Below, in pieces: positions 16,027 to 25,077 of a stretch of 64,000 nt of DNA. The position numbers and the translations under genes are program-made. How positions within the stretch are numbered: the stretch's first letter is position 1; each line of letters begins with the position of its first letter. This stretch comes from Paenibacillus aceris. GTDB lineage: Bacteria; Bacillota; Bacilli; Paenibacillales; NBRC-103111. The DNA lies in contig NZ_JAGGKV010000017.1 of NCBI RefSeq assembly GCF_017874035.1, forward strand, positions 87,329-151,328, in the 5' to 3' direction. The notes below the pieces were generated by a model. The model was not told the origin of the DNA, did not search any database, and was given only the letters and a program-made list of their open reading frames with translations.

Positions 16027-17700
16027 CTAGAACTCCGTGATAATGGTAAGAATCACCGGCCTACGTCCTGTTTTCTCATAAAAGAAACGACCCAGCACTT
16101 CTTTCACGTTAATTTTCAGCACATTCCATTGATTCAACTGCTCTTGTCCCGATTGCAGCCTGTTCACCGTATCCGCTGCGAGAATGCTTGCTTGGTCAAT
16201 GAGATCTTCGGACTCTCGCACATAGACGAATCCTCTCGAGATGATATCAGGCCCTGCCAAAATCTTGCCGTCGGTTTTACTAAGCAGGAGAACCACAATA
16301 AGGATCCCGTCCTCCGATAGCTGCTTCCGGTCGCGCAGAACAATATTCCCCACATCGCCCAAACCATCGACCAGCGTATTGCCCGCAGTGACCTTGCGGC
16401 TTTGCGTCGCTGCTTCCTCTTTGATGTCTACAACGTCCCCGTTATTCAAGATGAATATGTTTGCAGGCTCGACGCCGACCGACTCCGCCAAAATGCGATG
16501 CTGGTGAAGCATGCGATACTCTCCGTGTATGGGAATGAAATACTTCGGTTTCATGAGCGTCAGCATCAGTTTAAGCTCTTCCTGGCTTCCGTGCCCGGAA
16601 ACGTGCATGCCGGTCACCGAGCTTGAGCCATAGATGACCTCCGCCCCAAGGCTAAACAAATTGTCCACGGTCTTGGACACATTGCGTTCATTCCCTGGAA
16701 TCGGCGATGAAGATAGGATGACCGTGTCCCCCCGGTGGATTTCTACATTCCTGTAGTTTGATCGGGATAGCCGGGACAAGGCAGCCATCGGCTCTCCCTG
16801 ACTGCCCGTGCAGAGAATGGCAATTCGATGGGAATCCAGACGGTCAATCTCGCCCGCTTCCACCAGCATCCCATCAGGAACCGTTAAATAGCCTAGCTCG
16901 GAGGCGACTTTCACGACGTTCACCATACTTCGGCCCAGCAAAGCCAGTTTACGATTCGTCGCTTCCGCGGCATCAATCACTTGTTGAAGCCTATGTACAT
17001 TTGAAGCGAAGGTGGCGATGAACACTTTTTGCTTCGCTTTATGAAAAGCCTCCTCAATGTGCTTCCCCACTTGGCTTTCTGATGGCGTGTAGCCCGGGCG
17101 CTCCGCATTCGTGCTCTCGGATAAGAGCAGCGTCACTCCCTTCGAGCCGATATCCGCCATTTTATGAATATCCGGATATTGATTATTGACCGGCGTTAGA
17201 TCGAATTTGAAATCTCCCGTATGGACGACCGTTCCCTCGGGGGTATGGAAAACAACCCCTAAACAATCGGGGATGCTGTGGTTTGTTTTGAAAAAGGTGG
17301 ATGTGATGCTGCCCAGCTCTACTGTCGAATCCGAGGTAATCTCGATAAGCTCTGTATTCGCCAGCAGGCGCGCTTCTCTCAGCTTGCCTTCAATAAGCCC
17401 AAGCGTTAAGCGGGTTGCATAGATTGGTACATTGATTTGTTTGCGAATATAGGGAATGCCTCCGATATGATCTTCATGCCCATGTGTAATTACCAGCGCA
17501 CGGACTTTATCGCTATTTTCAAGTAAGTAGGTAATATCAGGAACGATGAGATCAACGCCAAGCAAAGTTTCATCCGGGAATTTGGAGCCGCAATCGATGA
17601 CCACAATATCATTTGCATATTGGACGATGTACATATTTTTACCGATTTCGTTGATGCCGCCTAAGGAGAAGACCGATAATTGCTGATCCAGCTTGCTCAT
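16027..17700 (-). CDS. rnjA: Ribonuclease J
   Basis: A 557-residue metallo-beta-lactamase/beta-CASP nuclease. The zinc-binding HGHEDHIGG motif is at residues 73-81, followed by the LSESTNAERPGYTPSE segment, HVSGHGSQEEL and FIPIHGEYRML. All metal ligands look intact, so it resembles the active J1 type rather than the degenerate J2 type. RNase J matures and degrades mRNA with 5'-exonuclease and endonuclease activity. A GGGGGGTAAG-type ribosome binding site precedes the ATG. It lies only 78 bases downstream of kdpE with no obvious terminator between them, an unusual position for rnj. It may be a second genomic copy, so the symbol is tentative. Confidence 0.88.
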   Translation of the reverse strand: MSKLDQQLSVFSLGGINEIGKNMYIVQYANDIVVIDCGSKFPDETLLGVDLIVPDITYLLENSDKVRALVITHGHEDHIGGIPYIRKQINVPIYATRLTLGLIEGKLREARLLANTELIEITSDSTVELGSITSTFFKTNHSIPDCLGVVFHTPEGTVVHTGDFKFDLTPVNNQYPDIHKMADIGSKGVTLLLSESTNAERPGYTPSESQVGKHIEEAFHKAKQKVFIATFASNVHRLQQVIDAAEATNRKLALLGRSMVNVVKVASELGYLTVPDGMLVEAGEIDRLDSHRIAILCTGSQGEPMAALSRLSRSNYRNVEIHRGDTVILSSSPIPGNERNVSKTVDNLFSLGAEVIYGSSSVTGMHVSGHGSQEELKLMLTLMKPKYFIPIHGEYRMLHQHRILAESVGVEPANIFILNNGDVVDIKEEAATQSRKVTAGNTLVDGLGDVGNIVLRDRKQLSEDGILIVVLLLSKTDGKILAGPDIISRGFVYVRESEDLIDQASILAADTVNRLQSGQEQLNQWNVLKINVKEVLGRFFYEKTGRRPVILTIITEF

Positions 17701-17778
17701 CTTAACTTACCCCCCATGTTGCTTTCATTTGTGTTAATTTTCCACAAGTGAGGGGTGCCTATACGGGAAGCTGAAAAA

Positions 17779-18486
17779 TTACTCCTGCCAAGCAAATCTG
17801 TAACCGATTCCGGGCTCCGTGAGAATATAGTGAGGCCTTGTGGAATCTTCTTCGATCTTTTTTCGCAAGTGGCCGACATACACTCTTAAGTACTGGCTGT
17901 CAGATTCATACTGCGAGCCGCCCCAAACCTGCTTGAGCAGTTGGCGGTGCGTCATCACGCGTCCGGCATTAAGAGCCAGCACTTTCAGCAAATCGTATTC
18001 GGTAGGCGTCAGCTTAAGCTTCTCGCCACGCAGTTCCACGGCCCGCTGCGCCAAGTCAATGACAAGCTGGCCCAGCCTCAGCACCGGCTCATCCTGTGTT
18101 TTGGCGATATGCCGCAAGGCGACCCGCATACGGGCCATAAATTCGCCCATCCCAAACGGTTTCGTTACGTAATCATCCGCTCCCCGGTCCAAAGCTGCGA
18201 CCTTATCCTGCTCCTGATCTTGAGCAGTAAGGATAATAATCGGCACCGTAGACCATTCCCGAATATGCCCTAATACCTCCATCCCCGTCATATCGGGTAA
18301 ACCAAGGTCAAGAACAATCAGATCGGGGCGCACCATCGTGGCCTGCAGCAAGCCTTCTTGTCCTGTGGCGGCTTCGGACGCTTCATAGCCGTGCGCGGTT
18401 AACGTAACCCGCAGCAATTTGCGGATTTGCGCCTCGTCATCAATGATTAAAATTTTCGCCCCTGTAGGTGTCATATCTATCCCCAT
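17779..18486 (-). CDS. kdpE: KdpE response regulator
   Basis: A 235-residue OmpR/PhoB-type regulator. The receiver has the acidic pair IDDE, the phospho-acceptor in LIVLDLGLPDMTG, and the conserved lysine in VTKPFGMGEF. The winged helix follows (LTPTEYDLLKVLALNAG, QYLRVYVGHLRKKIE, TEPGIGYRF). KdpE activates kdp transcription when potassium is low. The gene overlaps the 3' end of the kinase gene by about 47 bases, so translation is probably coupled. A start at either 18486 or 18474 is possible. Candidate operators are at 27503-27544 and 29043-29084. Confidence 0.93.
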   Translation of the reverse strand: MGIDMTPTGAKILIIDDEAQIRKLLRVTLTAHGYEASEAATGQEGLLQATMVRPDLIVLDLGLPDMTGMEVLGHIREWSTVPIIILTAQDQEQDKVAALDRGADDYVTKPFGMGEFMARMRVALRHIAKTQDEPVLRLGQLVIDLAQRAVELRGEKLKLTPTEYDLLKVLALNAGRVMTHRQLLKQVWGGSQYESDSQYLRVYVGHLRKKIEEDSTRPHYILTEPGIGYRFAWQE

Positions 18487-20005
18487 CTTTCTCAGCGAAT
18501 TGTAAAGGCAAGCTTATGCGGAAAACCGTTCCCTGCGGCTCATTTTTGCTCGCCGTAATCTGCCCGCCATGCGCTTCTACGATACTTTTGCAGATGGCAA
18601 GGCCTAAGCCTGTTCCCGGAATATGCTTGGTCAGCTGGCCTCTGTAAAACTTCTCGAATACGCGTTCGAGATCTCCCGGAGCAATGCCGATCCCTTGATC
18701 TGCGATGGACAAATGGAGCATATCCCGGTCATAGTCCGCTTCAATAACGATCTCGCTCCCTTCCGGCGAATACTTAATGCTATTACTGATCACATTGATC
18801 AGCACTTGTTCAATCAGCACATCATCCACAGGAACCGATGGCAGTTCGGGAGCGAAGCGAATGCTGACCTTTCTGCTCTGCAAAGCATCCTTCAGCTGCG
18901 AAAGTGCAACACCCACAATATCCTCGATGCCGCACCACATTTTATTGAGCCGCAGCATGCCGCTCTCAATCCGAACCATGCCCAGCAGATTGCCTACCAG
19001 CCGATTCATCCGCGTCGAGCCTTCCCGGATCGTCAGCAGCAGCTCGCGCCTGTCTTCCGGGCTAAAGACGGCCTCCCCTTCTAATAAGCCGGTTACCGAG
19101 CCGATGATGGCCGCTAAAGGGGTTCGCAGCTCGTGCGAAAGCGAATCCAGCAACGCAGTCCTAAGCTTCTCCGACTCCGCCGTAAGCTGCGCCACCTTGG
19201 CTTCATTGGCCAGTTTAACGCGTGATATCGCGACAGCCGCCAAATCGGCCAGCGCTTCGATCGTCCGCAGCAGCTCCGGCATTTGAGTAAGGCTGTGACC
19301 GCGGGCATCGACAGCTAATACGGCATGCATTTGACGGGCCGTATGCAGAGGGACGTGAAGCTGCGACGACTCCCGCAAGGCAGCTGTCCCACGGCCTGCC
19401 GGCGCCTGATGCTCGTATACCCAAGCTGCAATGGACAAGTGCGATTCATCCTTCGCCCATTCGGCGCCATCCATGGAATAGGCTTCTACCTGCTGCTCCC
19501 CCAGCGCATTCGGCAAAATGATAGCAACCTTCGTGTTCAGCGTTTCGGAAACGTGCTGTACGATATGCTGAAGCAGCACATCAATATCCGAAATCGCCGT
19601 TATCTTCCGGCTGAGCTCATACAAAGCAGCCGTACTGGCTTCCCGCTGCTGCGCTTGATGAAATTGGCTCCGAAGCCTGGAGGCCAAGCTTGCTGTAAGG
19701 GCAGCAACGGATATAAATACTAGAAAAGAGATCAAATAGCGCAAATCTGCAACTGTAAGACTAAAGATGGGAGGGACAAATAAGAAATCAAGGGATAATA
19801 TCCCCACGGCCGCAGCGAAAAAAGAGGGTCCTCTGCCCCATCGTACGGCACTGAAAAGTACGGGAACTAAATAAAGAAGTGCTATGTTCACAAGACCCAG
19901 AAAGGAGCCAAATGTTTTCAGAAATACGGTCACGAGGGCAACGAATAGAGCCGTGCTCCCATACGATTGCCAACTGACCCAGCTATCCATACGTTTATTT
20001 ATCAT
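18440..20005 (-). CDS. kdpD: KdpD C-terminal part: membrane sensor histidine kinase
   Basis: A 521-residue protein corresponding to the second half of KdpD. It has four closely spaced membrane helices within residues 15-110 (DUF4118 type), a GAF-like domain about 125-265, the phospho-acceptor H291 in DSLSHELRTPL, and ATP-binding N, G1 and G2 boxes (INVISNSIKYSP, IADQGIGIAP, GTGLGLAICKSI). The usual N-terminal KdpD and Usp domains are encoded separately by the gene just upstream, four bases away. The two proteins presumably form a complex that phosphorylates KdpE (inference). RBS AAGG is about 12 bases upstream. Confidence 0.92.
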   Translation of the reverse strand: MINKRMDSWVSWQSYGSTALFVALVTVFLKTFGSFLGLVNIALLYLVPVLFSAVRWGRGPSFFAAAVGILSLDFLFVPPIFSLTVADLRYLISFLVFISVAALTASLASRLRSQFHQAQQREASTAALYELSRKITAISDIDVLLQHIVQHVSETLNTKVAIILPNALGEQQVEAYSMDGAEWAKDESHLSIAAWVYEHQAPAGRGTAALRESSQLHVPLHTARQMHAVLAVDARGHSLTQMPELLRTIEALADLAAVAISRVKLANEAKVAQLTAESEKLRTALLDSLSHELRTPLAAIIGSVTGLLEGEAVFSPEDRRELLLTIREGSTRMNRLVGNLLGMVRIESGMLRLNKMWCGIEDIVGVALSQLKDALQSRKVSIRFAPELPSVPVDDVLIEQVLINVISNSIKYSPEGSEIVIEADYDRDMLHLSIADQGIGIAPGDLERVFEKFYRGQLTKHIPGTGLGLAICKSIVEAHGGQITASKNEPQGTVFRISLPLQFAEKDGDRYDTYRGENFNH

Positions 20006-20009
20006 GCCA

Positions 20010-22310
20010 TCATTTTACCTTATTTCCGGATGTTTGCCACATCGCATAGTCTGCAACGATCAATACATCCATCTGGCGGGCCAAAGGAAGCAGCTTTCGT
20101 ACCATCGCATCGTTCCATACGATGATTTGCGTCGCTCCCGCTCCGCTTGCCAGACTGGCAAATACTTGCGGAATTTGCTTATGACTGCCCACTTCCGTAT
20201 ACGAAAACTCGCCTCCTAATGTGGCGGTCAGTTTCTCCAGAGCCTCCAGCTTGTTCCCAACTTCCTCGGCAGCGCCTCTTGCGATAAAGCTTACATGCCA
20301 TGCCGCTTTCAAACGATGCGCAATCCGAAATCCCCGGCGGATCAAGCGGTCGGCTTGGGCGATTTCCGTCACGCACACATAAATGACTTCTTTTCTTCGC
20401 CATGGCCCGCGAAGGGAATTCTTCCGCTCCATAGACTCCAAGCGTTCGTCGACGTCGTCGGCAATCTCGCGCAGCGCAAGCTCCCGCAGGGCGATCAGGT
20501 TGCCCGTTTTGAAAAAATGGTGAAGCGCCTGTTCAACCTTGGCCATTGCATAAATTTTGCCCTCTTTCATGCGCAGCTGCAGAGCCCCAGGGGCAACATC
20601 AATAAGCTGTACCTCATCCGCTGCGCGCAGCAGACTGTCAGGGACCGTTTCCCGCACGCGAATCCCTGTGATTTGTTCCACGGCGTCATTCAAGCTCTCC
20701 AGGTGCTGCACATTCACGGTTGCAATGACCGAAATGCCCGCCTCCAGAATGTCCAGTACATCCTCAAACCGCTTCTTGCGCTTGCTCCCGGGTACATTCG
20801 TATGCGCCAATTCGTCGACCAAGACCACTTCAGGCCTCAGACGGATAATCGCTTCCGTATCCATTTCCTCAAGTCGTACATTCTGATACATAATCTCCGC
20901 GCGCGGGACGGTCTCAAGCTCGCCAATTTGCTGTATGGTCTCTTTGCGCCCATGCGTCTCGAGCAGGCCGATCTTCACATCGATTCCCTTTTTGATCAAA
21001 TCGTTGCCTTCCCGCAGCATGGTGTAGGTCTTGCCTACGCCGGGGGCGGCTCCGATGTAAACCTTGAACCGGCCCCGCTTGATTTTTTCGATCTTAGCCT
21101 GCACTTCCTGCCTGCTCAGACGCTTATATTTGTAGGGCTCCTTAACCACTTGAATATGTGCCGGAAGAATGCGCTCCCCCTCTTGGGACGCTCGATCCGC
21201 CACTACGAACAGGTCGATATTTTTCGTTCTCTTGAGCAAGCCATTGATGATGGAGCCTTGCAACAAAGTTTGCCACCTCGTTTGTCTGGAATGCCCCATG
21301 ACAATGCGCGTTACTTTATGGCTTGTCGCATAATCAACCAGTATTTGCGGGATGCAGCGGCGGTTCCGCAGCGGAAGCTCCTCAAATTTTGCGCCGATTT
21401 TCTCCACAAGCTTCATGATCGATCTGCGGAAAGTCGCCCCTTCCTTCGAAAGCGGCTTATTTACTTTGCGCAGCGTGATCACATGCAGGTCGCCATTCAA
21501 TCGTTTGGCGATTTGTTGTCCCCGGCGCACATAAATCGAGCCGTTCCAATGATATTGGGTTGTGACCAATATCCGCTCCATTGCCCCGGAAGGTCCGGAG
21601 AAGCCCATTTGTTCGCGATGCTCCTCCAAGGATTCATTCACATCCTCAGCTACGAGACGAAGCGCCAGCTCCCGCAGCACCCCCAAGTTGCCGCGCTTGA
21701 AGACGGCAGCATCTTGATTCCCTTTGAGATGCCCTTCCTCCAGCCGGTTTAGTATCGTCTCTGGCGTCGCGTCGATTAATCTAACCTCATCCGCCAACTC
21801 CAACGTGTCCGAAGGCACGCAGTGCCCCACTTCGATGCCTGTCAGCTTATGAGCAACCTCCATTGCTTCTTCCAGCTCATACACATTCACCGTGGTAATG
21901 ACACTAATATCTTTCGAAAGTAGAAACTTGATATCATCCAACCGGGATGGAAAGCGAGCGCCTGCTCGATTACAATGCGCTAACCCGTCTACGAGGACGA
22001 CCTCCGGGTTTCTTTCGAGCAAGGCGTCTATATTCAGATCCTTTTGTTCCACGCCATCTTTCATCCAATGAATGCTCGGCACCCGCTCCAAGTCCCCCAG
22101 TTGTTCCACGGTTTCCGGCCTTTGCAGTGTCGAGACCGCGCAAATGACCACATCGATCCCCTGCTGCTTCAGATTATGCCCTTCCCGCAGCATATGGTAC
22201 GTCTTCCCTGAGCCACTTACCGCTCCGATATATATTTTCAGGCTCCCGCGGTGCAGCTTGGAGATGGATAACAGAATTTCCTCCGGTGTTTTGCGTTTGA
22301 AACCATCCAC
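20010..22310 (-). CDS. kdpD: KdpD N-terminal part with duplicated sensor head (KdpD-Usp-KdpD-Usp)
   Basis: A 766-residue soluble protein made of two tandem KdpD sensor plus Usp modules. Module 1 covers about residues 20-375 and module 2 about 410-766. Module 2 keeps all KdpD signatures: GAAPGVGKT (420-428), ETHGR (451-455), VVLVDELAHTN (495-505) and VNVQHLESLND. Module 1 keeps the Walker A-like GAVSGSGKT (29-37), but ETHGR reads STLQR and DELAHTN reads DGLAHCN (108-114), so it is partly degenerate. Usp domains of KdpD are known c-di-AMP receptors in Firmicutes. The start is GTG at 22310 behind GGAG. It ends four bases before the kinase gene. Confidence 0.9.
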   Translation of the reverse strand: MDGFKRKTPEEILLSISKLHRGSLKIYIGAVSGSGKTYHMLREGHNLKQQGIDVVICAVSTLQRPETVEQLGDLERVPSIHWMKDGVEQKDLNIDALLERNPEVVLVDGLAHCNRAGARFPSRLDDIKFLLSKDISVITTVNVYELEEAMEVAHKLTGIEVGHCVPSDTLELADEVRLIDATPETILNRLEEGHLKGNQDAAVFKRGNLGVLRELALRLVAEDVNESLEEHREQMGFSGPSGAMERILVTTQYHWNGSIYVRRGQQIAKRLNGDLHVITLRKVNKPLSKEGATFRRSIMKLVEKIGAKFEELPLRNRRCIPQILVDYATSHKVTRIVMGHSRQTRWQTLLQGSIINGLLKRTKNIDLFVVADRASQEGERILPAHIQVVKEPYKYKRLSRQEVQAKIEKIKRGRFKVYIGAAPGVGKTYTMLREGNDLIKKGIDVKIGLLETHGRKETIQQIGELETVPRAEIMYQNVRLEEMDTEAIIRLRPEVVLVDELAHTNVPGSKRKKRFEDVLDILEAGISVIATVNVQHLESLNDAVEQITGIRVRETVPDSLLRAADEVQLIDVAPGALQLRMKEGKIYAMAKVEQALHHFFKTGNLIALRELALREIADDVDERLESMERKNSLRGPWRRKEVIYVCVTEIAQADRLIRRGFRIAHRLKAAWHVSFIARGAAEEVGNKLEALEKLTATLGGEFSYTEVGSHKQIPQVFASLASGAGATQIIVWNDAMVRKLLPLARQMDVLIVADYAMWQTSGNKVK

Positions 22311-22380
22311 ATAGCATCATTCTCCTACTCCCTAAAATGACGCAGAAACCACTCTCCAAATAGAGAGTGGCTGCCTGCTC

Positions 22381-22944
22381 TTACAATTTCACTTGCTTTA
22401 GCAGTTCTATATTCAGCTCGGTTACATTGACTCTAGGCTCTCCAAAGATTCCAAGCTGCCGCGCTTTCGTAAGCCGGTCAACGAGCTCATTCAACTGCTG
22501 CTCCGCAATCCTGGTTTCCTTACTGATTCTAGGCACTTGGGCCTTGGCCCCTTCCGGCGATAAGTCCGGATCGAAGCCCGAGCCTGATACGGTTACTAAA
22601 TCAGCGGGAATGTCCTTTAGATTTGGATTTTCTATTTTCAATGCATCAATCTTTTCAAGCATTGCCGCTGCATAATCGTCTGAGGCTACCACTGTATTGG
22701 AGCCGGATGAAGCAGTCGGATCATATTTGGCTGCAGAGCCCCTTGGATGAAACAGCTTCGGTGACTCAAAATTTTGAGCGAGCAATTCCGAGCCAATCAC
22801 GGCACCGCCCGACTCTATGAGACTTCCTTGCGCTTGTTTAGGAAATAAGACCTGAGCTACACCTGTCGTTGCGAGTGGATAGATGAGCCCACAGACGATC
22901 ATGAACAATAAAGACACCCGTATTGCTATAAAAACCGATTTCAT
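22381..22944 (-). CDS. kdpC: Potassium-transporting ATPase subunit KdpC
   Basis: A 187-residue single-span subunit. The N-terminal membrane helix (residues 7-30) is followed by a periplasmic-side domain with FHPRGSAAKYDPTASSGSN, the KdpC hallmark, and VTVSGSGFDPDLSPEGA. KdpC stabilises the KdpA-KdpB complex. It lies 28 bases after kdpB. A weak hairpin (CCACTCTC/GAGAGTGG, 22349-22370) between kdpC and kdpD may reduce readthrough into the regulatory genes. Confidence 0.95.
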   Translation of the reverse strand: MKSVFIAIRVSLLFMIVCGLIYPLATTGVAQVLFPKQAQGSLIESGGAVIGSELLAQNFESPKLFHPRGSAAKYDPTASSGSNTVVASDDYAAAMLEKIDALKIENPNLKDIPADLVTVSGSGFDPDLSPEGAKAQVPRISKETRIAEQQLNELVDRLTKARQLGIFGEPRVNVTELNIELLKQVKL

Positions 22945-22972
22945 ATCGCTATCTCCTCATTTCTCTATCTCT

Positions 22973-25015
22973 TTACACGATGTTTAAACCGTGAAGCACC
23001 ATATCAATGACTTTAATTCCGACGAATGGCACAACGACACCGCCGATACCGTATAACAGAACATTGCGCGACAACAATTTATCAGCTGACATCGCCCGGT
23101 ATTTAACCCCCTTCATCGCAATTGGGATTAGCAGAGGAATGATGATCGCATTGAAAATGAGCGCTGATAAAATGGCTGACTCCGGCGAAGCCAGATTCAT
23201 GATATTCAAAGCTTGCAGCTGCGGCATGGCTAGAATAAACATCGCAGGAATAATTGCGAAGTACTTGGCAATGTCGTTGGCGATGGAAAACGTCGTTAAT
23301 GCTCCGCGGGTGATCAGCAGCTGTTTCCCGATAGAAATGACAGAAAGCAGCTTAGTCGGATCAGAATCAAGATCGATCATGTTTGCCGCTTCTTTGGCAG
23401 CCATCGTTCCTGAATTCATCGCAAGTCCTACATCCGCCTGTGCCAGCGCAGGAGCGTCATTCGTTCCGTCGCCAGTCATGGCTACCAATTTACCCTCTTG
23501 CTGCTCTTTTTTAATCGCGGCAATTTTATCTTCCGGCTTCGCCTCAGCAATAAATTCGTCTACACCGGCTTCAAGCGCAATCGTCGCAGCTGTCAGCGGG
23601 TTATCCCCGGTACACATGACGGTTTTGATCCCCATGGCGCGCAGCTCGGCAAATCGTTCCTTCAAGCCTGGTTTCACTGTATCCTTGAGGTAAATAACAC
23701 CGCAAATTCGCTCATTAACCGCTACCGCAAGCGGAGTGCCTCCGGCCTTAGCGATTCGATTCGTAATCGTCTCTAAATCAATAGGAATTTTGCCTCCCAG
23801 AGAGGCTGCATATTTTTTAATCGCGTCAACCGCGCCTTTACGGACTTTTGTGCCTCCTACGAGATTAAGGCCTGACATACGCGTATCAGCCGAGAATTCC
23901 ACCACTTCCGCACCTTCATACGCACCTGCTTGCCAAGATTCACCGAGCTTATTGGCAAGTTCAACAATAGAGCGTCCTTCCGGTGTTTCGTCTTTCACAG
24001 ACGCTTGCAGGGCAGCAAACGTAATGTCTCTGGCAGTCAAGCCGTTCACAGGAATAAACTCGGAAGCCATCCGATTCCCGAAGGTAATCGTCCCTGTTTT
24101 ATCCAGAATCATCGTATCGATATCCCCGGCTGCTTCAACCGCCTTACCTGACATCGCAAGTACATTAAATTGCGTGACACGGTCCATACCGGCAATACCG
24201 ATCGCGGACAAAAGACCGCCGATTGTCGTTGGAATGAGACAGACCAGCAGCGCAATCAAGGTGGAAATCTCCAACTTCACGTTCAAATACTGCGCCATTG
24301 GCACCATGGTCATAATGACGATTAAGAAGATGAGCGTTAAAACAGCAAGCAATGTCGTTAATGCAATCTCATTCGGCGTTTTTTGCCGTTTGGCTCCTTC
24401 TACGAGCGCTATCATGCGATCTAGGAACGATTCGCCGGGATCAGTCGTCACTTTGACAACGATATAGTCCGAAGCGACACGAGTTCCTCCTGTAACGGAT
24501 GAGAAGTCGCCTCCCGCTTCCTTAATAACAGGAGCTGATTCGCCTGTAATGGCAGATTCATCAATAGAAGCTAAACCTTCAATGATTTCACCGTCGGAGG
24601 GGATGATCTCACCGATTTCAATGCGGACCACATCTCCCTTACGGAGAGAAGTTGAGGAAACCTCCTTATAAGAACCATCCCTTTGAACCAGACGAGCCTT
24701 TGTATCGGATTTGGTCTTCCGTAGCGAATCCGCCTGTGCTTTGCCCCGGCCTTCGGCCAGAGCTTCAGCGAAGTTAGCGAAAAGCAAGGTGAAGAGCAAA
24801 ATCAAAAACACCGCGATGTTATAACCCCGTCCGACTTCTGTCGAGCCAAACAAATCCGGCGCGAGTGAAAGCAGCAGCGTAATGACTGTCCCTACCTCGA
24901 CCACAAACATAACCGGGTTTTTCATCATCACCCAGGGATTTAATTTTTTGAACGAATCCACGATAGCTTGATTCATGATTTCTTTTGTCATAGTTTTTTT
25001 ACGTTCCACGGCCAT
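22973..25015 (-). CDS. kdpB: Potassium-transporting P-type ATPase catalytic subunit KdpB
   Basis: A 680-residue P-type ATPase. The actuator motif TGES is at residues 157-160, the phosphorylated aspartate in DKTGT at 305-309, the nucleotide-binding KGA in KVRKGAVDAIKKY, and the hinge motif in MTGDGTNDAPAL. Membrane helices surround residues 35-80, 215-275 and the C-terminus. KdpB couples ATP hydrolysis to potassium uptake through KdpA. AGGAGG precedes the ATG. The length and all catalytic residues are normal. Confidence 0.96.
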   Translation of the reverse strand: MAVERKKTMTKEIMNQAIVDSFKKLNPWVMMKNPVMFVVEVGTVITLLLSLAPDLFGSTEVGRGYNIAVFLILLFTLLFANFAEALAEGRGKAQADSLRKTKSDTKARLVQRDGSYKEVSSTSLRKGDVVRIEIGEIIPSDGEIIEGLASIDESAITGESAPVIKEAGGDFSSVTGGTRVASDYIVVKVTTDPGESFLDRMIALVEGAKRQKTPNEIALTTLLAVLTLIFLIVIMTMVPMAQYLNVKLEISTLIALLVCLIPTTIGGLLSAIGIAGMDRVTQFNVLAMSGKAVEAAGDIDTMILDKTGTITFGNRMASEFIPVNGLTARDITFAALQASVKDETPEGRSIVELANKLGESWQAGAYEGAEVVEFSADTRMSGLNLVGGTKVRKGAVDAIKKYAASLGGKIPIDLETITNRIAKAGGTPLAVAVNERICGVIYLKDTVKPGLKERFAELRAMGIKTVMCTGDNPLTAATIALEAGVDEFIAEAKPEDKIAAIKKEQQEGKLVAMTGDGTNDAPALAQADVGLAMNSGTMAAKEAANMIDLDSDPTKLLSVISIGKQLLITRGALTTFSIANDIAKYFAIIPAMFILAMPQLQALNIMNLASPESAILSALIFNAIIIPLLIPIAMKGVKYRAMSADKLLSRNVLLYGIGGVVVPFVGIKVIDMVLHGLNIV

Positions 25016-25077
25016 GCAATCCTCCTAATATAGGGTCTTTGAGTCTAGCTCAAAGTCTCTCCGCTCACAGTCTATCC

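Noticed and set aside
15781..16320. 179-codon rightward frame over repeat cluster B
   Set aside because: It consists of intergenic repeats followed by antisense RNase J sequence.
20295..21752. A 485-codon open frame on the plus strand inside the kdpD region
   Set aside because: It is antisense to the well-conserved duplicated KdpD head, has no ribosome binding site and reads as low-complexity His/Leu-rich sequence.
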